This document shows positions 6,161-13,600 of a DNA stretch of 16,476 nucleotides, in pieces. The stretch comes from Thermoplasmata archaeon (GTDB taxonomy: Archaea > Thermoplasmatota > E2 > UBA202 > JdFR-43): the NCBI GenBank assembly GCA_021161135.1, contig JAGHBD010000075.1, positions 1-16,476 of the forward strand. The letters are read 5' to 3'. The notes under the pieces were generated by a model. That model was not told the DNA's origin, made no database searches, and saw only the letters and a program-made list of their open reading frames with translations. Each line of letters begins with the position of its first letter. Positions within the stretch are counted from its first letter, which is position 1. Position numbers and translations under genes: made by a program.

Positions 6161-8449
6161 ATGAAAAAATGGGTTGCAATAGCCATTTCACTACTCCTTT
6201 TTTCAATACCATCATACTCAAACGAGATTGTGGTGGAGAAAGGGGAAAGTATACAGGATGCAATAGACAGGGCAAGAGAGGGAGATATAATATTTATTGA
6301 TGAAGGAATATACAGAGAGAATCTTATCATAAACAAAAGCATCTCTCTTGTTGGGAGAGGCAACGTCACCATAGATGGTTGCGGAAAAACAGCGATAAAA
6401 ATTAATGCAGATGGAGTAAATATAATCAACATCAGATTCACAAATTCAAGCAGCGAGATAATATGGATGGATGGAAGAAATATAATTTCTGATTGCGAAA
6501 TCTATCGTGGAAAATATGGCATAGTAGCATCAAGTGCAGTGATAAGAAATGTTACCATATATGGGTGTGGTGGCGGATTATATGCTACGGAGAATTGCAT
6601 TATGGAAGGAAATACCATATATAAATGTGGGCTTGGTATTGAATTGCATGGCAACAATAATTTGATCAAAGAAAGCGAGATTCATACGTGCGGGATAGGA
6701 GTATATGTTGAGAATTCGTCCAGCAATATAATAGAAGGTAATGACATCTACAGGAATAATAATAACGAGGGATGCATATTTCTGCTGAACTCCTCTCATA
6801 ATGTCATAGAGGACAATAACATTAGTTATGGCGCCTTCGGCATAAGAATGGTAGGAAGTGATGAAAACGCCATTATTGCAAATAAAATTTTCAGGAGCAG
6901 ATATGGCATAAAAATGGAGAAGTGCAGCAAAGGCGAAATAAAGGGAAATATGCTTCATGGAGTAAGATTCGGCGTAACCCTCGAAAATTGCAGAAGCATT
7001 GAAATCCATTATAATGACATATGTGGCTATATGTATTCGATGGATGCCAGATATTCGACAGCAGATGCAAGCCACAACTGGTGGGGAGGTATAGCTCCAG
7101 GAAAAATGCATATTGTGCTTAGCAGAATCAAATATTATCCATGGCTCATCCATCCACTATATGCACATAATGAAAATATGGAGATGGAAAAGAAAAAAGA
7201 GCATGAAACCAAAGGATTTTCGATTCCGCCAATGAAAAAGATAGTTGCGAAAGCGGATGATTTTGACCCTCTTGTGGATATAAAAGCGGGAGTGAAAATA
7301 ATAAGGGCAAGGAGCATCGAAAAGGAGGGAGGCTTGCTAAAGATATTTATTGAAGGGAAGAGAAAGGAGTATGTTATAGGTGGAGACACCTCTCCAAACT
7401 ACATTATATGGCAGGATGTTAATGATAGCAAACAAAATGTGGATATTGAATTTGTAATGGGAAAGGAAAGGAGAAGAATAATATATGACCTTGCCACAGG
7501 AAGCTGGTACGGCGATGATCAGCTTGGAGATGAAAACGGCTATGGACATATTGTTTTTAGAGGGGCAGAAATATGGTTTGATGTAATATACAATGATTAC
7601 GATGGAGACGGCTTAACATACTGGGAGGAGACAAATTTGTATGGCACTGACCCAACAATAAACGATGATGGAAAAGATTACGATAATGATGGAGTACCAA
7701 TAGAATGGGAAGATAAATGGGGCTACAACCCATTTATCTATGAAAATCATTCCATGCTCGATATTGACGAAGATGGCTTAAATAATATTGAAGAATACAG
7801 AATGGCTAAATGGCTTGCCGATCCATTCCGGAAGGACATTTTCATTGAAGTTGATTACATGCAAGGCTATCGAATATTTGATGAAAGTATCCAGATGTTA
7901 TATGATGCCTTTTCCCGCCACAATATAATGCTCCGAATTTTCGTTGACGATGAGATTCCATACAAGGAAAGGGTTTATTACAGGGAGGCGAGAGATTTTT
8001 ACTGGAAATATTTTTTGGAGGAAAATGTGAGTAGCTGGAAGCACGGGATAATGAGATATGTCCTACTCGTTGCATACGGTTCTTCAAAAAGAGGAGGACA
8101 TGTTTTTGTTGGGTGGGATAATTGCGATGCCATTCTCCTTGCATGCCAGTATATAAATGATTGGAGGAGTGGCGAAGCAAGGAAAGTTGCGTATGCGAGC
8201 CTGTTTATGCATGAATTTGGGCATATGCTTGGATTATTTGATGATGATTTTGGGGGCATAGATAATGAAAGCTGCAATGTTCCATGGAAGCGTGGCTACT
8301 GGATATATCGCAACTACAAGAGTTGCATGAACTATCGCTATGCCTTCCAACTTGTGGATTACTCAGATGGAAGTCATGGAAGAAACGATTTTGATGACTG
8401 GAGCAACATTGATTTAACCTTTTTCAAAAATTCTTCCTACTACTCCTGA
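6161..8449 (+). CDS. Secreted NosD-like beta-helix protein fused to calcium loops and a metzincin-type zinc protease
   Basis: 762 residues with the ATG at 6161, preferred over the TTG 21 nt earlier because it starts a clean signal peptide (1-20). Residues 22-330 form a NosD/pectate-lyase-like right-handed beta-helix: an opening 'IQDAIDRAREGDIIFIDEGIY' type motif, then many PbH1 repeats of the kind GIxxxxxxNxIxxNxI, ending with the frequent cap SHNWWGG. A linker (340-470) leads to thrombospondin-3/EF-like acidic loops at 479-490 (DYDGDGLTYWEE), 506-511 and 534-545. The C-terminal domain (about 556-762) carries HEFGHMLGLFD at 684-694, i.e. HExxHxxGxxD with Asp694 as third zinc ligand, and a Met-turn candidate SCMNY (721-725). 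It is probably an extracellular carbohydrate- or surface-binding protease. The 3' end overlaps the convergent gene by 26 bp. The protease call rests on motifs only. Confidence 0.85.
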   Translation: MKKWVAIAISLLLFSIPSYSNEIVVEKGESIQDAIDRAREGDIIFIDEGIYRENLIINKSISLVGRGNVTIDGCGKTAIKINADGVNIINIRFTNSSSEIIWMDGRNIISDCEIYRGKYGIVASSAVIRNVTIYGCGGGLYATENCIMEGNTIYKCGLGIELHGNNNLIKESEIHTCGIGVYVENSSSNIIEGNDIYRNNNNEGCIFLLNSSHNVIEDNNISYGAFGIRMVGSDENAIIANKIFRSRYGIKMEKCSKGEIKGNMLHGVRFGVTLENCRSIEIHYNDICGYMYSMDARYSTADASHNWWGGIAPGKMHIVLSRIKYYPWLIHPLYAHNENMEMEKKKEHETKGFSIPPMKKIVAKADDFDPLVDIKAGVKIIRARSIEKEGGLLKIFIEGKRKEYVIGGDTSPNYIIWQDVNDSKQNVDIEFVMGKERRRIIYDLATGSWYGDDQLGDENGYGHIVFRGAEIWFDVIYNDYDGDGLTYWEETNLYGTDPTINDDGKDYDNDGVPIEWEDKWGYNPFIYENHSMLDIDEDGLNNIEEYRMAKWLADPFRKDIFIEVDYMQGYRIFDESIQMLYDAFSRHNIMLRIFVDDEIPYKERVYYREARDFYWKYFLEENVSSWKHGIMRYVLLVAYGSSKRGGHVFVGWDNCDAILLACQYINDWRSGEARKVAYASLFMHEFGHMLGLFDDDFGGIDNESCNVPWKRGYWIYRNYKSCMNYRYAFQLVDYSDGSHGRNDFDDWSNIDLTFFKNSSYYS

Positions 8450-9074
8450 CATAAATTGGACCAAAAATGGCATAGATGAGGGTAGAAACAAGCAGAAGAA
8501 TAATAAACTCTTTCATACCGCTCATTGCAAGAAAAATTATTATGCATGCTATTGCTGCAAACTGTTTTTCCACCCTCGGATATGGCAGAGGATAAACCAT
8601 CAGAAATGCAAGAAGTATAAGTGATACGTAAATCACCCATAATGGAAAAGAAAGAATGGAAAGGCTCGCTATTATTATGGCAGCTGCAGGTGTTGTAATA
8701 CCTATGAAATAATCCTTCTTGCTTATGTGGTAATTGATGAGATGAAGCATTCCAAGAATAAGGAATAAAGAAGAGGATAGGAGGAACAGAGGATTGTATT
8801 TTATTCCATATAATATATAGGCGAAGATGGAGGGAGCGATGAGAAATGAAACTATATCAGCAAATTCATCCATGTATCTACCCAGATAGCCACCATATCT
8901 CCTCGCCATTATACCATCCATTCCATCAGCAAGCACGGCAAGGAGTATGAAGATGAATGCGAGACAACTTTCATGCTGGAGAATGCAAAATATTGAGAAT
9001 AAACCGAATAATCCATTCAGGATTGTGAAGGAATCCGCAAAGGAAAGTTTTCTCAAAATATTTTCACTCGCCAT
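8424..9074 (-). CDS. pssA: CDP-alcohol phosphatidyltransferase, probably archaetidylserine synthase
   Basis: Integral membrane enzyme that replaces CMP in a CDP-activated lipid with an alcohol. The PssA-like length (216 aa), roughly eight hydrophobic segments and the late segment LMVYPLPYPRVEK suggest serine as acceptor, giving archaetidylserine. The active-site signature is at Asp50-x2-Asp53-Gly54-x2-Ala57-Arg58, then Gly65-x3-Asp69-x3-Asp73. The spacer between AR and G is six residues rather than the canonical eight or nine. The ATG at 9074 is chosen because the longer frame to 9137 would translate the tRNA gene. That ATG follows the tRNA-Phe T5 tract immediately, and I see no TATA box at the expected distance, so expression may depend on the tRNA transcript. 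Other head groups (glycerol, inositol) cannot be excluded. Confidence 0.9.
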   Translation of the reverse strand: MASENILRKLSFADSFTILNGLFGLFSIFCILQHESCLAFIFILLAVLADGMDGIMARRYGGYLGRYMDEFADIVSFLIAPSIFAYILYGIKYNPLFLLSSSLFLILGMLHLINYHISKKDYFIGITTPAAAIIIASLSILSFPLWVIYVSLILLAFLMVYPLPYPRVEKQFAAIACIIIFLAMSGMKEFIILLLVSTLIYAIFGPIYVRSSRKNF

Positions 9075-9079
9075 AAAAA
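9075..9079 (-). terminator. T5 tract after tRNA-Phe
   Basis: Five Ts on the minus strand directly after the tRNA discriminator base, a typical archaeal oligo-T termination signal. The next base begins the ATG of the phosphatidyltransferase gene, so any termination here must be incomplete, or that gene must be transcribed in some other way. Confidence 0.55.
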
Positions 9080-9153
9080 TGCCGCGGGAGGGGTTCGAAC
9101 CCTCGACCTTGCGGTCTTCAGCCGCACGCTCTCCCAAACTGAGCTACCGCGGC
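9080..9153 (-). tRNA. tRNA-Phe (GAA)
   Basis: A full cloverleaf folds on the minus strand. The acceptor GCCGCGG pairs perfectly with CCGCGGC, the D stem is GCTC/GAGC, the anticodon stem is TGCGG/CCGCA with loop CTGAAGA giving anticodon GAA, and the T arm is GAGGG-TTCGAAC-CCCTC. The discriminator base is A (9080). CCA is not encoded, so CCA-adding enzyme is needed. There is no intron. Positions 1-10 overlap the stop end of the upstream winged-helix gene, and the T5 tract at its 3' end abuts the next gene's ATG. Confidence 0.97.
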
Positions 9154-9455
9154 GCGAACATTTTTTCAAGAGATTTTATCTTTGCTGAAATCTTTTGTAT
9201 AATATTCTCAAAGTCATTTATAAATTCTTCTGTCTTCTCTGTTACCGTTGCCCCATTTGCAGAGGGCCTTATAAGACCATTGCTTTCCAGAACGCGCAGC
9301 GAGTATCTCACCTTATGAGGAGGGAGATGCGTTTTTTCAGATAGTTTTATTATTCCTATTGGTCCTTCTTTAAGTATTATATCCAAGATTTTAAGGTGTC
9401 TCTCCACAACATCTATCTCCTCCTTTAGCTTACTTACGAAGTTTTCCTCTGGCAC
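9144..9455 (-). CDS. Winged-helix DNA-binding protein with C-terminal coiled coil
   Basis: 103 residues, GTG start at 9455. Residues 16-73 read as an MarR/ArsR-like winged helix: helix HLKILDIILKEG, a recognition region LSEKTHLPPHKVRYSLRVLESNGLI (38-62) and a short wing PSANGATVTEK. Residues 76-100 form an amphipathic helix, probably a dimerising coiled coil. The likely role is a small transcriptional regulator; its target is unknown. A TATA-like box lies about 22 nt upstream of the GTG, and an in-frame TAA a short way further up limits extension. Its last codons (GCG CCG CGG TAG) run into tRNA-Phe: the stop codon is formed by the tRNA's U8-A9-G10. An overlapping small ORF shares its first 26 bases in another frame. 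Confidence 0.85.
   Translation of the reverse strand: MPEENFVSKLKEEIDVVERHLKILDIILKEGPIGIIKLSEKTHLPPHKVRYSLRVLESNGLIRPSANGATVTEKTEEFINDFENIIQKISAKIKSLEKMFAPR
9172..9181 (-). promoter_or_regulatory. Possible internal TATA-like box for tRNA-Phe
   Basis: Minus-strand AGATAAAATC, centred about 23 nt upstream of tRNA position 1 and inside the coding region of the winged-helix gene. AT-rich coding sequence gives such matches by chance, so this is tentative. Confidence 0.3.
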
Positions 9456-9570
9456 AACCGTAATATGAGAAGTTATAGAAAAACCTTATGCTTCTTTTGC
9501 GATCCCTGTTCCAATCCCATAAATATTCCTTCTCTTGCAGAGGCGTAGGAGACGGAACCATAAATTTCAT
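9430..9570 (-). CDS. Possible 46-residue peptide coupled to the radical SAM gene
   Basis: An ATG at 9570-9568 overlaps the TGA of the radical SAM gene in the arrangement ATGA, and the frame stays open for 46 codons to a TAA at 9430-9432. The peptide begins MKFMVPSPTPLQEKEYLWDW, is aromatic- and arginine-rich, contains W18-x-W20-x-R22 and an FFYNFSYYGC stretch (30-39), and has a single Cys39. The last 26 bases overlap the winged-helix gene in another frame, and that gene's TATA-like box lies within it. No homologue comes to mind. It could be a precursor peptide for the upstream enzyme, or simply a chance frame in a 111-base spacer. The overlap favours the former weakly, while the embedded promoter favours the latter. 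Confidence 0.28.
   Translation of the reverse strand: MKFMVPSPTPLQEKEYLWDWNRDRKRSIRFFYNFSYYGCARGKLRK
9472..9481 (-). promoter_or_regulatory. TATA-like box for the winged-helix gene
   Basis: Minus-strand TTTCTATAAC, centred about 22 nt before the GTG at 9455, preceded by a short T tract that could also terminate transcription from the radical SAM gene. It lies inside the possible 46-codon ORF. Confidence 0.4.
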
Positions 9571-10589
9571 GGAATGATTTCCGTCGTGTTATTGTATGGT
9601 GGATATCGTAGTTCCATTTTATATTTATTCAGCAAATTCATATGCTTTTTTATCTCACTTATGGTGAATTTTGTTATCTCGCAAATCTCCCTAAAGCCCT
9701 CTTCTCCCCAGAGTTTTTCTTTATAGGCGAATAAACATCTCCCTCCACACACACCATATACATCGCAACTCTTACATGGCTCTCCTATTTCTATCTTTTC
9801 ATAGCCTCGAAAATCACCAAGCACATTCCATTGAAAATCGGGGGCTATAGGGCATGCAAGTATTTTTCCGTCTGTTGTTATGGCTATAGCATCTTTTCCC
9901 GCTCCACATGGCGGGGTGACGCCGCCATGCAGGATGCGGGATGCAATTCCAAGAAATGGCACAATGCCCAAAATTTTTCCTTTGCCCATGTTTTCTATCC
10001 AGATATCAATGAGTTTTTTGATACCCGGCTTATAATTCTTCTCAGCCCATTTCTTGAATTCTTTTAGCCCCCATAAATTGCTCCATACAGCATCGAGCTG
10101 CCAGTGAACGAGAGGAAAGTATTTCAGGAGATGCATAACATCTTCATATATATCTGTTTTATATGATACAGCCATCCTTGCAATTATCTCCCCATCAAAA
10201 TCGTTATCCACCAAATATTTCAGAGCTTTCATGACTTTCTCATAGCAGCCTGGGCAGCGATAGAAATCTGTAATTTCCTTTCTTCCATCTATGGAAAGGA
10301 GTATGCTGTCAAATTTATGAATGTATTCGCCAAGTTTTTCAATAAAAAAGCCGTTTGTCTGCAAAACAAATTTTTTTGCTGGAAGAATATCAATCAATTC
10401 CTTTACTTTTTCTGCTTTAAGCAAGGGCTCGCCACCATAAAAGGCAACCACCGCCTCCTTATCCTTCTCAATAAAATTTGCAAGGTCATTCATATCATAT
10501 GAAATTTTTTCTGGCATTCCATGAAGGCTCCCACCACAATATCTGCATCTGAGATTGCACACAGGTGTTACTATGATTATATAAAGCAC
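9567..10589 (-). CDS. Radical SAM/SPASM enzyme, putative peptide-modifying type
   Basis: Predicted to cleave S-adenosylmethionine with a [4Fe-4S] cluster bound by Cys11, Cys15 and Cys18 (CNLRCRYC). It carries GGEP at 52-55 and later radical SAM strands (FVLQTNG, ILLSIDGR). The C-terminal region fits the seven-cysteine SPASM pattern exactly: C228-x12-G-x4-C246, then C272-x2-C275-x5-C281-x3-C285, then C303, so two auxiliary clusters are expected. The overall sequence resembles the archaeal AF1577-like group annotated as putative peptide-modifying enzymes (from memory, unverified). The GTG at 10589 (340 aa) is preferred because it yields MLYIIIVTP..., the usual beginning for this group, and lies about 23 nt from a T-rich TATA-like box. 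An ATG at 10646 would overlap polC by 20 bases. Substrate unknown; a tiny coupled ORF follows. Confidence 0.88.
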   Translation of the reverse strand: MLYIIIVTPVCNLRCRYCGGSLHGMPEKISYDMNDLANFIEKDKEAVVAFYGGEPLLKAEKVKELIDILPAKKFVLQTNGFFIEKLGEYIHKFDSILLSIDGRKEITDFYRCPGCYEKVMKALKYLVDNDFDGEIIARMAVSYKTDIYEDVMHLLKYFPLVHWQLDAVWSNLWGLKEFKKWAEKNYKPGIKKLIDIWIENMGKGKILGIVPFLGIASRILHGGVTPPCGAGKDAIAITTDGKILACPIAPDFQWNVLGDFRGYEKIEIGEPCKSCDVYGVCGGRCLFAYKEKLWGEEGFREICEITKFTISEIKKHMNLLNKYKMELRYPPYNNTTEIIP

Positions 10590-10606
10590 AAGATTATATG
10601 GAGCAA

Positions 10607-10618
10607 TTAAAAAAATTT
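10607..10618 (-). promoter_or_regulatory. T-rich element between polC and the radical SAM gene
   Basis: Minus-strand AATTTTTTTAAT contains a T7 tract 11 nt after the polC stop and lies about 23 nt before the GTG at 10589. It could act as polC terminator, as TATA-like box for the radical SAM gene, or both. Confidence 0.35.
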
Positions 10619-10626
10619 TACCAAAC

Positions 10627-13600
10627 TCACTTAAAGAAATCATCAAGCGTGGAATGCTTTACTTTATCATTTGTGAAAAGAGAGGTAACAAATTTTTCAA
10701 AGAGGGTTAGACGCTGTCTCGTATAGTTTGCAACATTAAATTTTTCTGCAAGCTGTTTTGCTGGCTCCAGATATTTCTTTACAGATCTTTCATGAACTGT
10801 GAGCACAATCTTATCGCCACATTTTGGACATTTTCCTTTCAGCGGGACTCTCCTATATTTTGTATTGCATTTTATACACCTAAATTGCTGGCGTGTAAAT
10901 GCCCTCAAATTACCCATTAAATCTGGCAGGAAATGTGTTTGTATAACCTTGCTCGCAACATCTCTTTCATCTACCGCCCTTATTTTAACCGCCAGAGCAA
11001 GCTGAGCCTCCACCTTCTCCTCCATTTTATTGAGCATTTTATATGCAGAAGTTTTTGGGCCATCGGCTATATGAGTTGTGTCATGGGTGAAGCCAAAGTT
11101 GCTATATTCCTTTTCTGTGCCAAGGCGATGGGCCACGAGATCCATCATCTTTTCAAGCTCCTTTGGATGAGGACATTGAAGAGTTTTTCTGTAAAATTCT
11201 AGAGGATAGCGAGGTAGTAAATCGATGTTCAACGCCTCTTTATCTATTTCTGAAGGAGAAACGCGAGTTGCTATTACGAGAGGCAAATCCATTTTCCCTC
11301 CCCTCTTTTCCGGAATATATTCTCTCGAAAAATTGATGAGGACGTCCAGCAAAAGCATAAGAGCATCTTCATCACCATCGCAATTTCTCCTTTTAGCAGC
11401 ATGGAAAAAGGGATGGGCACAGCATACATTGGCATCTATAAAACCTATTATTCTGCCAACTACCCCCGCAGATGTATGAGGGGATAATCCAACTACAAGA
11501 TGTCCAATTAAATCTTCAATCTTCTCAACATTATAATAGGGCTCCATCCCATAAAATTTGACGAGCATTTCGTCAATAAAATTTGCAACTTTAACAAGAT
11601 ACTCTCCACATTTTTTGGACGGTATAACATCCTGAGGTTTTAATTCGCATATTTGGTCATCTCTTTCAAGCTTATTGCCCATATAATCATATTCATAGCC
11701 AAGCTCTCTAAGCTTCTCCACGCTTGTTCCAATTTCATAAGGCTTGAAATGGGTGAGAGGCATGTTTGTCATATCAAAGCGGGCTGTGCCATCTTTGAAA
11801 ACAAATACACCGTGTTTGGCACGAAGCAATCCTTTCTCTATGCTTTCAGGTGTTTTGCTATGGGATGTGAGGCCAATAACGCCTTTTATTTTGGGTGGTA
11901 AGGAAATGTTTAAACGTATCTCTGCCTTCCTTATTTCCTTCTCGATATCAATCTCAAAATTTCTCACTTTTCCAGTAAAATATGTATGGCCGCCACACTC
12001 ACATTTGGCTTTATAGGTTATTCTCCCGCACTTTTCACATTTCCTTTCTCCAAGCTCTGCTGTCACTTTTCCCGCCTCTGTGAGCAATCTTTCCCTCCCT
12101 CCCGCCAAGCCAACAGGAAAGAGAATATGGGGCGAGGCTTTCATTTTTCTCTCTGCAGCCTTCTCTGGGCGTCCCATTCTTGCTCCAATGCGGTGAAGTG
12201 CTTTTGGCATTATTTTTATTCCTGCCATCTCCTGAACAGCTTCCATTGGCTCTTTTTCACTTTTCTTTACTTCCTCAATTTTTCCTTCCTTTGCTACAAA
12301 ACCGCAACATCTCAACAGAGGATAGGCATATTTCTCTATAACATACTCTTCTCTTTCCTTGTGGAGGGCGCCAAGCTTCAGCAGAATTTCCTTGATTTCA
12401 GCATTTCTCTTCAAATACAATGTGCCATTTTTATATCTTCCATTCTTTATGGCATCTCTTAATTTTGCCAGTTCCTCCTTACTTATGTCATGCCAGAAGA
12501 GGTTATACGAGGGATGGAGCGGCACATCATACTCCTCAGAAACTTTGAAGGCAATTTCTGCATTTATCTTCTCAAAATCTTCTATGTCATATTTCTGTTT
12601 CACCTCATCAAGTTTTGCCTTTTCCTCCAGCTCCTGAATCCACCATTCAAAGCAAAAGCTCGCTGGTGGCAAAATAGCGTTATTCTCAGCAAATTCTCCA
12701 AATGGCACAAGGATTTCTCCTAAATCAATAATTTCCTTAACCCTATGCCTTATCTCCTTTGCCTCTTCGCTACTATTTATCTGAATGAAGTCTCCATTAT
12801 CAAGCAAAACCATTGGTCCTTCAATAGCATCACATGGAGTAGCTATTGTTCCCTTTCCTGGCCTTTCTGTCTTGAGTTGTGTGCCTATGGCAATGAATTC
12901 ATCCACGAGATACATCGTCGCAGGATTTATGGCAAGTGCTGCAAGCCCACATGTTCTCCCACGCCCATAGCGGAGGCGAAAACCACCCTTACGAGAAGGA
13001 TGACTAAGCACAGGGCGTCCTGCAATTAAATCCTTCACATATTTATCAGATGGGGCAATCTTATTTTCTTCCTCTTCCTCCTCTTCATAAACAAATTTTT
13101 TTAGAAAATCCCAGCCTTCCAGCTTCAAATTTGTTACATGTTTCAGCAATTTTGGCGCTTTAAGGCATAGTCCTTCTGCTATTACCAAACATGCTCCTCC
13201 TCTAATTTTATTTGTTTTAACCCTTGGCAAATCTCTTTTTCCCATCACCTCTTTATCTTCAGTTGCCTCTCCATTTATGCATATAGGACAGTTCCTAATT
13301 ATAAGTTCAATTTCTTCTGCAGAAGGAAGATATTGCAGATGAGTTACTCTGTCATACAATGGAATTTCCTCTTTGTATCTTTCTATCTCGTCTTCTGTTG
13401 GTTTATACCGCCCAATACCGAGTTTTCTCCTCACTATATCAGCAATTAAAACACTCATTGCCTCCCCTGTTCCGCCGGCGGAGCGTATGGGGCCGGCGAA
13501 ATATAAATCGACATATTTGCTTCCATCATCGTTTTTTCCTATTTCAACTCTCGAAATGCCTTCTATTGGAGCAACGAGAACTCCTTCCGTCAATATAGCC

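Noticed and set aside
9075..9137. N-terminal extension of the phosphatidyltransferase up to 9137
   Set aside because: The extra residues are a translation of tRNA-Phe; the ATG at 9074 gives the natural N-terminus.
9488..9577. 29-codon plus-strand frame opposite the small coupled ORF
   Set aside because: Short, no promoter context, and no sign of coupling to any neighbour.
11986..12462. 158-codon plus-strand frame inside polC
   Set aside because: Antisense shadow of DP2; the Phe/Ser/Leu-rich composition is what Lys/Glu-rich sense codons give on the other strand.
13063..13085. Poly-Glu run in DP2 as a possible repeat expansion or frameshift site
   Set aside because: The frame continues normally on both sides and the run lies in a variable linker, so it appears to be ordinary sequence.
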